From assembly GCA_943914475.1 (NCBI GenBank), contig CALUCE010000005.1, positions 1 through 64,000 on the forward strand: DNA of 64,000 nucleotides, in the 5' to 3' direction. Each line of letters opens with the position of its first letter. The first letter of the stretch is position 1. This DNA comes from an uncultured Anaerococcus sp. (GTDB taxonomy: Bacteria; Bacillota; Clostridia; Tissierellales; Peptoniphilaceae). Below, in pieces: positions 52,853-61,863 of this stretch. A program made the position numbers and the translations under genes. The notes under the pieces are model-generated. The model ran no database searches. It was not told the origin of the DNA and saw nothing but the letters and a program-made list of their open reading frames with translations.

Positions 52853-52922
52853 CTTTAATTATATTAAGGATACGCCTTAACTTTATTTATGTCAATAACA
52901 GATTTTACTTTAATTATATTAA
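52853..52922 (-). promoter_or_regulatory. Promoter flanked by two exact 15-bp repeats (candidate DUF2089 operator)
   Basis: On the minus strand, TTGACA (52895-52890) and TATCCT (52872-52867) are spaced 17 bp. The 15-mer TTAATATAATTAAAG occurs exactly twice, at 52867-52853 and 52922-52908, 55 bp apart, once upstream of the -35 and once overlapping the end of the -10. Each contains the palindrome TTAAT-ATA-ATTAA. Confidence 0.65.
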
Positions 52923-53046
52923 AAATTCCTCTTAAAAAAAGAAATATACGCTTGCAATTCTTAGCCACATATAAAAAGATCTACTCAAGCCAAGACCTGG
53001 TATTTATGATAGAATATTTTTATAAAGAGGAAAGTGAGTTTATGTA

Positions 53047-54177
53047 ATGGATAAAAATTTTAAGAGAAAAATATCTATCTTGGCCATTGCCCTGGTCCTA
53101 ACTTCGACCTATGCAGTGTCAGCCATTGTTACCCATATGGAAAGTGATTTTGGAATTTCTAGGACTTTTTCTGAAAATCTAATCAGCCTTCCTTCACTTT
53201 TTATACTAATAATGACCCTGTTTTCTGAAAGTATCACTAGAAAGATCGGTATGAGAGCCTGTGTGCTTTTTGGACTTAGCCTGGTATTTCTTTCGGGAAT
53301 CCTACCTATTATTTTTAAAAGTCTTATATCGGTTGTAAGTTCCAGGGTTTTTCTGGGCCTAGGAATCGGCTTTTTCTGCTCTCATTCTGCTAACTATATA
53401 AATTTTTTCTACAAGGATTATGAAAAAGAAAGGCTCCAAGGTATAAGAAATTCTATGGAGTTTACAGGACAAATCCTCCTCCTTCTTATAGCAGGCCTTT
53501 TAATCAAGATAAACTGGATCTATTCTTTTGCTATCTACACACTTGCTATCCTTATCCTAATTCTTTTTTATAGGAATGTTGAGGATGTAGGTTTTGAAAA
53601 AAGCCAGGATAAAATCAGGATAAATTCTAGGGTAGTCTTGTTTATGGCGATATCTGCCTTTTGTATTATGGATATAACTGCCATGACCATAAGGTTTGCT
53701 CCCATAGCGGAGATGAATCTGGGAGCTAATACAAATGTATCTGCCTATCTTGCCCTTATTCCCTTGGTTGGTATGGCTTGTGGTTTCTTTTATGGGAAAG
53801 TTTATGAACGTTTTAAAAACAATACAGTTATAATTGGACTAGTAATCTATACTATTACAAATATAGTAATTTCCTTTTCAGAAAAAAACTTCCCCCTCTT
53901 CCTTATATCAACCCTATTAGTTACAATAGCTCAGTCCATGGTCATGCCCTATATGTTCTCCAACGCATCAAAACTTGTGGACAAGTCTTCTGCAAGATTT
54001 GCTACCAATATGATGTTTGTAGCCTGTAACCTGGGTGCCTTTTCCGCAGCCCTAGTGATAAATTCCTTCTCATCCTTGATTGGGACTAAGTCCTTGAGTT
54101 TGGGCTTTTTAATTTTTTCTATCTTCTCTTTTATCTTGTGTCTTCTATTTAAAAAATTTGCAAGCAAAAAATCCTAG
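53047..54177 (+). CDS. MFS transporter (CynX/NimT-like)
   Basis: 376-aa major facilitator with about twelve hydrophobic segments. It has the loop-2 region ESITRKIGMRACVLFG and the cytoplasmic middle loop YRNVEDVGFEKSQDK. It resembles the cyanate/nitroimidazole branch but the substrate is not identifiable. The ATG is preceded by AGAGGAAAG and directly by a start-stop unit (ATGTAATG). Confidence 0.85.
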   Translation: MDKNFKRKISILAIALVLTSTYAVSAIVTHMESDFGISRTFSENLISLPSLFILIMTLFSESITRKIGMRACVLFGLSLVFLSGILPIIFKSLISVVSSRVFLGLGIGFFCSHSANYINFFYKDYEKERLQGIRNSMEFTGQILLLLIAGLLIKINWIYSFAIYTLAILILILFYRNVEDVGFEKSQDKIRINSRVVLFMAISAFCIMDITAMTIRFAPIAEMNLGANTNVSAYLALIPLVGMACGFFYGKVYERFKNNTVIIGLVIYTITNIVISFSEKNFPLFLISTLLVTIAQSMVMPYMFSNASKLVDKSSARFATNMMFVACNLGAFSAALVINSFSSLIGTKSLSLGFLIFSIFSFILCLLFKKFASKKS

Positions 54178-54196
54178 AAAACTCTAGGATTTTTCT
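54166..54196. terminator. Bidirectional terminator
   Basis: AAAAATCCTAG and CTAGGATTTTT pair around AAAACT, serving the MFS gene and the converging permease. Confidence 0.88.
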
Positions 54197-54197
54197 T

Positions 54198-55457
54198 TTA
54201 GATTAAGTAGATTATTACAGCTACCAGGGTAGATGTTAAACCTACCAAGGCCTCATATGGTATAAGTTTTAATCTTTGTTTTATGTTCATTTTTACTGAT
54301 CCACCTGTCGCATGGAAGAAAGATCCATGAGGTAGGGAATCTAGGACTGTGGCTCCTGCATGAACCATGGCTCCTGCATTTAAACTACTTACATTTGCTT
54401 TTATTAAAGATTCAGCAAAGGTACTTGAAGCTATGGTTGCCCCTGCTGTAGTGGATGCTGTTGCTGCGCCCATTAGGATACCTGAAAGTGGGGCTAGTAT
54501 AAAGGCTGGTAGATTAAACCTGTCTATTAGATCTAAGATATCTGTTTGTAGGTTGGAGTTTGTGATTATTCCTGAAAGTGTTCCTGTACCTATCAATAGT
54601 GCGCAAACTCCCAAGACTTTTGAAAAGCCATATTTAGAATATTCTGTAAGGTTTGATAGCTCTCCTGTCGCCAAAAGACAAACTACACCACCCAAAGGTA
54701 GGGCTATCAAAGGATCTATGGTAATATCCAAAGTTGGTCTTAAGGCCAATAAGATTATAACTACAAGAGGTCCACATATAGCCTTAAAGAATGAAGGCAA
54801 GTCTTTTTCACTAAGCTCATCTAAGGCCTGGTCTGTTACATAATCTGTGGCTTTTTTGGAAAGCTTTATACTTAAAATTACAGTAACTATAAGGGCAAAG
54901 ATAGCAGGGATTATATTTATATACATAAGTGAATTTAGGTTAAGCCCAAAGGCTTCACTGGTTGCTATGGTGTTTGGGTTTGGACTTATGATATTTCCTG
55001 CCTTACCTCCGCCAATCAAGGCTAAGAGTAGGGCTGACTTACTAAGCTTGGACTTTTTAGCTACGGCAAGTCCTATTGGAGCTGCTGTGATTACTGCTAT
55101 ATCGATAAATACACCAACTGCACAGATAACCATGGTAGAAACTGCTACTGCAAAAAGTGCCCTCTTGTCTCCAAGCTTTTTAACAATACTATCTGCAATC
55201 TTTTCGGCAGAACCTGTCTTTACCAAACATCCTGCAAGGATTCCTGAAGTCATAATCCTTAGGACTGGACTCATCATTCCTGCTGATCCAGAAATCATAA
55301 CCTTTACCGTATCGGCAAGACCTACACCACCTATAAGTCCTCCCACAAGGGCTCCAAAGATTAGTGAATATGTGGGGTGGAAGTTTTTTACTATCAATAT
55401 TATAGCTAGGGCAAGGCCTATAAGGGCTCCCCAGGTTGAAATTACTACATTTTCCAT
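54198..55457 (-). CDS. GntP family permease (glycerate/gluconate type)
   Basis: 419-aa membrane transporter of the GntP/GntT family with about twelve to fourteen helices. Signatures are LALIGGGKAGNIISPNPNTIA and VLDSLPHGSFFHATGGSVKMN. It is coupled (TAATG) to glycerate kinase, so glycerate is the likely substrate. The frame is open from 55469, but GGAGGA lies between, so ATG 55457 is the start. Confidence 0.9.
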   Translation of the reverse strand: MENVVISTWGALIGLALAIILIVKNFHPTYSLIFGALVGGLIGGVGLADTVKVMISGSAGMMSPVLRIMTSGILAGCLVKTGSAEKIADSIVKKLGDKRALFAVAVSTMVICAVGVFIDIAVITAAPIGLAVAKKSKLSKSALLLALIGGGKAGNIISPNPNTIATSEAFGLNLNSLMYINIIPAIFALIVTVILSIKLSKKATDYVTDQALDELSEKDLPSFFKAICGPLVVIILLALRPTLDITIDPLIALPLGGVVCLLATGELSNLTEYSKYGFSKVLGVCALLIGTGTLSGIITNSNLQTDILDLIDRFNLPAFILAPLSGILMGAATASTTAGATIASSTFAESLIKANVSSLNAGAMVHAGATVLDSLPHGSFFHATGGSVKMNIKQRLKLIPYEALVGLTSTLVAVIIYLI

Positions 55458-56596
55458 TATTTCCTCCATAGGTTAATAAGATTTATGACCTGGCTTACAG
55501 ACCTTTGTAGGTTTTCCTTGGCCACTTCCTTGCTTAAGGCTTGGTCCAAGGGTCTAAGCTGGTCTATGATTGGGAAGAAGGCATCTATACCTTCCTTGTT
55601 TACAGCCACTGCATCATTGTCCACAACTCCTGCAAAGGCTAGGACTTTTTTACCATGCTTTTTGGCAAGTTTGGCTACCCCTACTGGAGTCTTGCCCATG
55701 GATGTTTGAAAGTCCATCTTACCTTCTCCTGTTATAACAAGATCTGCTTCTTTTATATATTTTTCTGCTTCTATCTTATCAAGTATTAGCTTGATGCCTG
55801 ATTCTAAGGTCGCTCCTAGATAGTTTTTAAAGGCATAGCCCAAGCCTCCAGCTGCTCCTACTCCTGGATAGGTTGAGTCAGGATCCTCTAGAATATTTTT
55901 TGTAAGCTGGTGGTATTTTTCTAGGTACTTATCTATTTCTTTTACTTGATTTTCATCTGCTCCTTTTTGAGGACCGTAGACATGGGCTGCTCCTCTTTGA
56001 CCGCACAAAGGATTGTCCACATCACAGGCTATGGAAAACTTAGCTTCAAAAACTCTAGGATCGACACCAGATTTTTCTATCTTAGAAAGTTTTTCCACAC
56101 CTATAATTCCTTTTGGGATCTCTTGTCCCTTCTCATCTAAGAACTTATAGCCCAAGGCCTCAAGCATGCCTATGCCGCCGTCATTGGTGGCAGAGCCTCC
56201 TATGCCTATGATAAAATCTCTGGCTCCCTTATCAAGGGCATGGATTATCATTTGGCCCAGACCATAAGTCGTTGCCTCCATGGGACTTAGCCTGTCTTCT
56301 ATGAGGGTAAGGCCAGAACATTCTGACATTTCCATTATGGCAAGCTTTTCTTCTTGGGAAAAAGCATATCTTGCTTCTATATCTTCCATCAAAGGATTTT
56401 TCACTTTAACCCTTACTTCATCAAGCCCAGCTAGGCTAGTCATAGCATCTAGGGTTCCTTCTCCCCCATCTCCTATGGGTAGGACCCTTACTTGGTCATC
56501 CTTGTTTATATTTTCTATAGTTTCCTTTATTATGGACCCTGCCTCAAAGGATGAAAGCGAGCCCTTAAAGGAATCAATCATAACTAATATCTTCAT
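55457..56596 (-). CDS. glxK: Glycerate kinase (GlxK type)
   Basis: 379-aa type-1 glycerate kinase phosphorylating D-glycerate to 2-phosphoglycerate. It has IDSFKGSLSSFEAG, GIGGSATNDGGIGMLEALG and CDVDNPLCGQRGAAHVYGPQKGA, all conserved. It sits between the 2-hydroxyacid dehydrogenase and the permease, giving import or reduction to glycerate and entry to glycolysis. GGAGG site. Confidence 0.95.
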   Translation of the reverse strand: MKILVMIDSFKGSLSSFEAGSIIKETIENINKDDQVRVLPIGDGGEGTLDAMTSLAGLDEVRVKVKNPLMEDIEARYAFSQEEKLAIMEMSECSGLTLIEDRLSPMEATTYGLGQMIIHALDKGARDFIIGIGGSATNDGGIGMLEALGYKFLDEKGQEIPKGIIGVEKLSKIEKSGVDPRVFEAKFSIACDVDNPLCGQRGAAHVYGPQKGADENQVKEIDKYLEKYHQLTKNILEDPDSTYPGVGAAGGLGYAFKNYLGATLESGIKLILDKIEAEKYIKEADLVITGEGKMDFQTSMGKTPVGVAKLAKKHGKKVLAFAGVVDNDAVAVNKEGIDAFFPIIDQLRPLDQALSKEVAKENLQRSVSQVINLINLWRK

Positions 56597-56608
56597 AAGA
56601 CCTCCATT

Positions 56609-57562
56609 TTATACTTGGTTAATAAGCTTGCCTTGTAAAAAAGACCTAAAGTTTTCTACAGCTTGGTCCAAAAGTCTCTTCCTACTTTCGTAAGGAGCCC
56701 GAGCCAAGTGGTGTGTAATAATACAGTTATCAAACTTATACAAGGGATTGTCTACTCCTGGTGGCTCTGGGTCAAGAACATCAAGACCTGCCCCAGCTAT
56801 CAATCCCTCTTCCAAGGCCCAGGCAAGGTCGTCTTCCTTTACCAAGCCTCCCCTGGAATTATTGATAAGGATGGGTTTTCTTTCCATCTTTTTAATATTT
56901 TCCTTATTAATTATCCCCCTATTTTCTTCGGTTAAATTACAGTGAAGGCAGATCACATCGGACTTTTTAAAAATTTCATCAAGGTCCACATACTTATAGC
57001 CTTGGTCAATTTTTTCCTGGCTCTTGCTTGGATTGTTGGCAAGTACTTCCATACCAAAAGCTCTGGCTATTTGGCCAGTTTTTTGACCTATTCTCCCAAA
57101 GCCTATAATGCCCATAGTTTTTCCTGCAAGCTCTGTTAAGGGATAGTCCCAAAAGGTCCAATCCTTATTCTTGGCCCATCTTCCTTTTTTGACTTCCAAA
57201 TCGTGGTGACCGACCCTGGTTGTAAGCTCTAGCAAGAGTGCAAAGGCATGCTGGGCAACAGAATCCGTCCCATAGCTTGGGATATTTGTTACTACAATGC
57301 CTGATTTTTTTGCATAGTCCACGTCTATATTATTGTAACCTGTGGCAAGTTCTCCTATATATTTTAAATTTTTATTGGCATCCATTATTTCCTTGGAAAT
57401 ATGTACTTTATTTACAAAGATTGCCTCTGCATCTTTAATGCGAGATTTTACTTGGTCCTCATCACTTCTATCATAAATGTCTAGGGAGCCAAATTCTCTT
57501 AGGCCATCCCAGGATAGGTCTCCTGGATTTAGGCTATATCCATCCAATACTACTATTTTCAT
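56609..57562 (-). CDS. D-2-hydroxyacid dehydrogenase (glycerate dehydrogenase-like)
   Basis: 317-aa NAD(P)-dependent enzyme. The Rossmann loop is GIIGFGRIGQKTGQIA; the catalytic residues lie in NNSRGGLVKEDDL (Arg) and the His region IITHHLARAPYESR. With glycerate kinase downstream, hydroxypyruvate or glyoxylate reduction is the expected activity. The first gene of the operon, behind AAGGAGG. Confidence 0.9.
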   Translation of the reverse strand: MKIVVLDGYSLNPGDLSWDGLREFGSLDIYDRSDEDQVKSRIKDAEAIFVNKVHISKEIMDANKNLKYIGELATGYNNIDVDYAKKSGIVVTNIPSYGTDSVAQHAFALLLELTTRVGHHDLEVKKGRWAKNKDWTFWDYPLTELAGKTMGIIGFGRIGQKTGQIARAFGMEVLANNPSKSQEKIDQGYKYVDLDEIFKKSDVICLHCNLTEENRGIINKENIKKMERKPILINNSRGGLVKEDDLAWALEEGLIAGAGLDVLDPEPPGVDNPLYKFDNCIITHHLARAPYESRKRLLDQAVENFRSFLQGKLINQV

Positions 57563-57648
57563 GAAACCTCCTTTGTATAATATATACCACCAAGCCTATG
57601 AAAATTAATCTCAAACTTTTTTATCTCTTAAATAATAAAGAATAAAAA

Positions 57649-57678
57649 AGACTATTGCCATATTTTTGACAATAGTCT
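57649..57678 (-). terminator. Terminator of glutamine synthetase gene
   Basis: AGACTATTG (57649-57657) and CAATAGTCT (57670-57678) pair; T6 follows on the minus strand. Confidence 0.85.
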
Positions 57679-57686
57679 ACTTTAAT

Positions 57687-59756
57687 TTATAAAGATTTTA
57701 ACATTTCTTGGTAGGTTGGTAGGGAGAAGTTTCTTTTTGATATTATTTTTTCCATCTCATCAGCCAAAACCCTTACTGCACTGATAAGGTCCCTGGTCTT
57801 TTTTTGGATATAGATGGCTCTTTGGGTCAAATCTTCCATGGCTTGGGCCTTGGCTAAAATTGGATCTATTTCCTCTTCATAGCTTAAGATTTGCTCAAGT
57901 CCTTGGTTTATTTCTTGAGCCTTGGCTTCTAGTTGTTTATTTGGCATAAAGGCTAGGTACTTGGACAAGTCTTCCATCTCCTTGATGGCTGAAGAAACCA
58001 AATCTTGATCCAAGAGATTTTTTAAAGTCTTAAGTTGGATACTAGCATAGTCTACAATTTCTTTTATCTTTATGGAATGAATAGCCCCAATTTCTGTTCT
58101 ACTAAAGATCTCCTCTCTTTCATAGAGGTCATAGGCATCGGATTTTTCTGCATCTATAAGTCCATCAAGAAGGCTTGGTAGGTTTTTAAGCCCCCTATTT
58201 TCTGCCTCTTTAACCCAGTCTTCAGAGTAACCATCTCCTGAGAAGAGAATTTTAGCATGGTCTAGGTAGATTTTTCTTATAATTTCATTTACCTTGGCAT
58301 CTAGGTCTTCTTCCCTGGTATTTTCCAAGACATCTGCCATCTTTCTGAAGGATTCTGCAAGGCCTAGGTTTATTAAAATATTTAGGTCTGCAGCAGAATT
58401 TGAAGAACCCAGCATCCTAAATTCAAACTTGTTTCCTGTATAGGCTATAGGGCTGGTCCTGTTTCTATCGGAAGAATCTGTCAAGATATCTCCCATATTT
58501 GGAACCTTTAGCTTGTTTATAACCTCGTGGAAGGTGTAGTCTTCATAGGCTATGGACTTTAGGGTTTCTTCTAGGTTTTGCCCTAAGAATATGGATATGA
58601 TAGAAGGTGGAGCTTCGCTTCCTCCAAGCCTATAGTCATTGGTTACAGAAGATGAGGCTATCCTTATAAGGTTTTGGTATTTGTGGCAAGTTTCTATCAT
58701 GGCTCCTATGGAAAGCATGAAAATTTGCTTATGGCCCTTGGTCTTTCCTTGGGAGAAAAAGTTTAGGCCATAGTTGGTTACCAAGGAATAGTTGTTGTGC
58801 TTACCTGAACCATTTATTCCCTTGAAAGGTTTTTCCTTTAATAGGCAGACCATATCATGTTTGAGGGCTGTTCTTTGCAAGATATGCATCAAAAGTTGGT
58901 TGTAGTCTATAGATATATTGCAGTTTTCAAAGGTTGTTGCTATTTCAAATTGGTTGGGAGCTGCCTCATTGTGTTGGGCCTCAACATAGATACCCAGGTC
59001 AAAAAAGGTCTTGTTAAGGTCTTTAAAGAAGGCATCTACCCTTTCTGGTATGGAGCCCAAGTAGTGGCCCAAGATTTCTTGTTCTATAAGGTCATCTGAC
59101 CCAATCATGGTCATGCCTGTATTGATTAGGTCAACTCTCTTGTCAAAATATTTCTTTTCAATAAGGAAGAATTCTTGCTCAAGACCAAGTTTAGGTCTTA
59201 CCCTATAGGTGTGTTGGTCCTTGGCAAAAATATTGGCTATCCTAGTAGCCTCCTTGCTTACTATATTCATAGATTCCAAAACTGGAAATTTCTTATCTAG
59301 CTTTTCTCCTCTATAGGATACAAAAACTGAAGGAATATACAAGACCTCATCCAGGATAAAGGAATTGGAGGTAAGGTCCCAGTAGGTGTAGCCTCTAGCT
59401 TCAAAGGTAGATCTCATTCCACCATTGGGAAAAGATGAAGCATCTGGCTCTCCCTTGATAAGTTCCTTTCCAGAAAACCTATTTATAGGATTATTCTTTG
59501 TATCTCTTTTTAGAAAATTAAGCCTTTTGTTGGCTGTAAGTCCATTTAAGGGTTGGAACCAATGGGTGTAGGAAGTGGCTCCATTTCTAAGTGCCCATTC
59601 TTTCATACCATGGGCTATGGAATCTGCTGTTTCTAGGTCAAGTGGAAGGTTGTTTCTTGCTGCTTCCTTCCATTTTATGTAGATAGGATAGGGCAGGTTT
59701 TCTTTCATGGCTCTTTTATTAAAGGAAAGCCTACCGAAGTCTTTTAAGTCTTTCAT
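57687..59756 (-). CDS. glnN: Glutamine synthetase type III
   Basis: 689-aa enzyme of the GlnN (GSIII) family, distinct from the roughly 450-aa GlnA. It has an N-terminal LPYPIYIKWKEA region, catalytic GSIII blocks (KLGLEQEFFLIEKKYF, AQHNEAAPNQFEIAT, GINGSGKHNNYSL, NRTSPIAYTGNKFEFRMLGS) and a C-terminal helical region. It assimilates ammonia. Single gene with TAGGAGT site and its own terminator. Confidence 0.95.
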   Translation of the reverse strand: MKDLKDFGRLSFNKRAMKENLPYPIYIKWKEAARNNLPLDLETADSIAHGMKEWALRNGATSYTHWFQPLNGLTANKRLNFLKRDTKNNPINRFSGKELIKGEPDASSFPNGGMRSTFEARGYTYWDLTSNSFILDEVLYIPSVFVSYRGEKLDKKFPVLESMNIVSKEATRIANIFAKDQHTYRVRPKLGLEQEFFLIEKKYFDKRVDLINTGMTMIGSDDLIEQEILGHYLGSIPERVDAFFKDLNKTFFDLGIYVEAQHNEAAPNQFEIATTFENCNISIDYNQLLMHILQRTALKHDMVCLLKEKPFKGINGSGKHNNYSLVTNYGLNFFSQGKTKGHKQIFMLSIGAMIETCHKYQNLIRIASSSVTNDYRLGGSEAPPSIISIFLGQNLEETLKSIAYEDYTFHEVINKLKVPNMGDILTDSSDRNRTSPIAYTGNKFEFRMLGSSNSAADLNILINLGLAESFRKMADVLENTREEDLDAKVNEIIRKIYLDHAKILFSGDGYSEDWVKEAENRGLKNLPSLLDGLIDAEKSDAYDLYEREEIFSRTEIGAIHSIKIKEIVDYASIQLKTLKNLLDQDLVSSAIKEMEDLSKYLAFMPNKQLEAKAQEINQGLEQILSYEEEIDPILAKAQAMEDLTQRAIYIQKKTRDLISAVRVLADEMEKIISKRNFSLPTYQEMLKSL

Positions 59757-59920
59757 ATTTTACTCCTAAGTTTTTGCATAATTTCGTTTTTTATTATACT
59801 CGCCCTGGTAAAGCTTGTAAATTTCATCTTTGTTATATATAATTTCCCAGCAAAAGGGTATATACTATGTATACGAAAAAATTTACAAGTAAATAATAAT
59901 TTATATATAGAGGTGACTTT

Positions 59921-60514
59921 ATGAGAATACTAAGGATACTAGACGTAGAAAGTTGGTTAGATGATTACGACTTCTACAGAGACTTTAAAGAATCAGACTA
60001 CTATGGACTTTTACTAGAAACCTATAAAAATTTAAATACAGATATCTTGTTTGCTTCCCAAATCCACGGCCAAGGCCATATAGAAAGGGTTATATTTTAT
60101 GCCATGGTTCTAGCCTGGAAATACGATCTTGATAGGGCTGATACAGATATTTTAAGATATGCAGCAAGCCTACACGATACCAGAAGGGAAAATGATGGCT
60201 ATGATACAGAACACGGTCACAGGGCTGCTATAGAATCAACCAAGTATGCCTATGACCTATCCGATGATGATAAGGAAATCCTAAAGGGAATTATGGCTGC
60301 CCACTCTAGGCATGATGGCAAGATGGAAGAATCCCTCAAAGAATTCGATATCAAGGACTATGACAGGGCCCTAAGGCTTGCCAAGCTCTTTAAGGATTCT
60401 GATGGCCTTGACAGGGTAAGGCTTGGCGACCTTAAGACCAAGTTTTTGAGAAATGATTTCTCCCACCAGCTAGTGGACTTTGCTCAAGACCTCTTTGATG
60501 CTTATAATAAGTAG
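59921..60514 (+). CDS. HD domain-containing phosphohydrolase
   Basis: 197-aa HD-superfamily protein. The metal-binding residues are H in HGQGHIER, HD in AASLHDTRRE, H in TEHGHRAA and H in AAHSRHDGK, and a downstream Asp in KDSDGLDRV. Probable substrate is a nucleotide or cyclic nucleotide; unknown. GAGGTG ribosome binding site. Confidence 0.85.
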   Translation: MRILRILDVESWLDDYDFYRDFKESDYYGLLLETYKNLNTDILFASQIHGQGHIERVIFYAMVLAWKYDLDRADTDILRYAASLHDTRRENDGYDTEHGHRAAIESTKYAYDLSDDDKEILKGIMAAHSRHDGKMEESLKEFDIKDYDRALRLAKLFKDSDGLDRVRLGDLKTKFLRNDFSHQLVDFAQDLFDAYNK

Positions 60515-60522
60515 TTTTTAAG

Positions 60523-60560
60523 AAAGCTTTAGTTATATTTATGTAGCTAAAGCTTTTTTC
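60523..60560 (+). terminator. Terminator after HD gene
   Basis: AAAGCTTTAG (60523-60532) pairs with CTAAAGCTTT (60546-60555), followed by TTTT. Confidence 0.85.
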
Positions 60561-60606
60561 ATATTTTAAACACAATCTATGTGTATACTTCTAACGTGGC
60601 AGGAAT

Positions 60607-60650
60607 TGTTACATCTTTGTAACCTTGGTAACAATCTTGCCTATTATAAT
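60607..60650 (+). promoter_or_regulatory. WalR-like box and promoter of NlpC/P60 hydrolase
   Basis: TGTTAC-N5-TGTAAC (60607-60623) matches the WalR consensus TGTWAH-N5-TGTWAH exactly. TATAAT follows at 60645-60650 without a good -35, as expected for an activated promoter. Further TGTAAC/GGTAAC half-sites occur at 60628 and 60659. Confidence 0.6.
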
Positions 60651-60725
60651 GGAATTTTTGTAACAATATTTACATATTATATATTACGGCTAATAATAAA
60701 GGCCAAGGAAAGGAAGTTTACACAT

Positions 60726-61814
60726 ATGAAAAATATAAGGAAGTATGCTCTATCACTTGCGCTTCTTGCTCCCTCTATCTTTAGTCTTGGAATGAAAAAA
60801 TCTGAGGCAGCCAGGGCAATCAAAAACTCTGACAAGGCTCAAGTAATAAGCGTTAGAAAAGAAGCTCACGAAGATAGTGATGTTCTAGGAAAAATAAAGG
60901 ATAAGACTGAATACAAGATTACAGGAGCCAAAGACTCTTGGTTAGAAATAGATTTTGAAGGCGAAAAAGGCTTTGTTCACTCCTATTGGTTTGACCAAGT
61001 AGAAGATACAAAAACTCTAAGCCCTGCAAACTTTAGGCAAAAGCCATCTCTTGACTCTAAAGTTTTCAAGGTACTTAAGGGTGGAGAAAAAGTAACTGTT
61101 CTTGATATAAAAGACAATGGCTTTGTTAAGGTTAAGTATAAGGGAAAGACAGGCTACATAAGCCTTGATCTTTTGGAAATCTACAGGGATATCCTACAAG
61201 CCCAAGCTGATCTTATCAACAACCAAGCCCAAGTTAGACAATCAACAAGAACTCACCAAGCTAACAACTACCAAGCACCAAGAAGAAGCTACAATTCTTA
61301 TTCTCAAGGATACAGTCCAAAGGTTAAGACAAGTTCAGGAAAGATAGTTTCAGCTTCAACCACAGGAATATATTCTTTTGCTTCCCAATTTGTTGGAAAC
61401 AGATATGTTTGGGGTGGAAACTCTCTAACCAACGGAACAGACTGTTCAGGCTTTACCCAATCAGTATATTCTGAATATGGGGTAAAACTACCACACAATG
61501 CCCAAGCTCAATACGCCTATGGTAAGAATGTTGGAATCAATGACGCCAAAGAAGGAGACCTAGTTTTCTATGGCTCTAGCTCAAACAATATTACCCACGT
61601 AGCCATAGCTAATGGTAAGGGTGGTATAGTTCACGCAGCCAACCCATCCAAGGGTATAGTAACAGGATCCATAGGAAAACCACTTGGTATAAAAAGAGTT
61701 GCAGAAGAAAAAAAGGCTGAGAAAAAAGCCCAAGCTCCAAAAGAAAACCAAACTCCACCAAGCCAAACATCTACAAGCGAAAGTGCAGAAACTCCTGCAA
61801 GCGACAACGAATAA
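60726..61814 (+). CDS. Secreted SH3b-NlpC/P60 peptidoglycan endopeptidase
   Basis: 362 aa. It has a signal peptide (KNIRKYALSLALLAPSIFSL), two bacterial SH3 domains (about 35-160), a Gln/Asn-rich linker, and an NlpC/P60 domain (about 205-325) with the catalytic cysteine in TDCSGFTQS and the histidine in ITHVAIANG. The C-terminal tail is Lys/Pro/Ser-rich. It cuts cell-wall peptides. The frame is open from 60579, but ATG 60726 starts the signal peptide and follows AAGGAAG. Confidence 0.92.
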   Translation: MKNIRKYALSLALLAPSIFSLGMKKSEAARAIKNSDKAQVISVRKEAHEDSDVLGKIKDKTEYKITGAKDSWLEIDFEGEKGFVHSYWFDQVEDTKTLSPANFRQKPSLDSKVFKVLKGGEKVTVLDIKDNGFVKVKYKGKTGYISLDLLEIYRDILQAQADLINNQAQVRQSTRTHQANNYQAPRRSYNSYSQGYSPKVKTSSGKIVSASTTGIYSFASQFVGNRYVWGGNSLTNGTDCSGFTQSVYSEYGVKLPHNAQAQYAYGKNVGINDAKEGDLVFYGSSSNNITHVAIANGKGGIVHAANPSKGIVTGSIGKPLGIKRVAEEKKAEKKAQAPKENQTPPSQTSTSESAETPASDNE

Positions 61815-61823
61815 TAAAGATAT

Positions 61824-61860
61824 AAAACTCCTCCTAGAATTTTCTAGAAGGAGTTTTTTC
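61824..61860. terminator. Terminator between NlpC/P60 and aldo/keto reductase
   Basis: AAAACTCCTCCTAGA and TCTAGAAGGAGTTTT pair with one mismatch, followed by T on the + strand. It probably serves both genes. Confidence 0.88.
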
Positions 61861-61863
61861 TAT

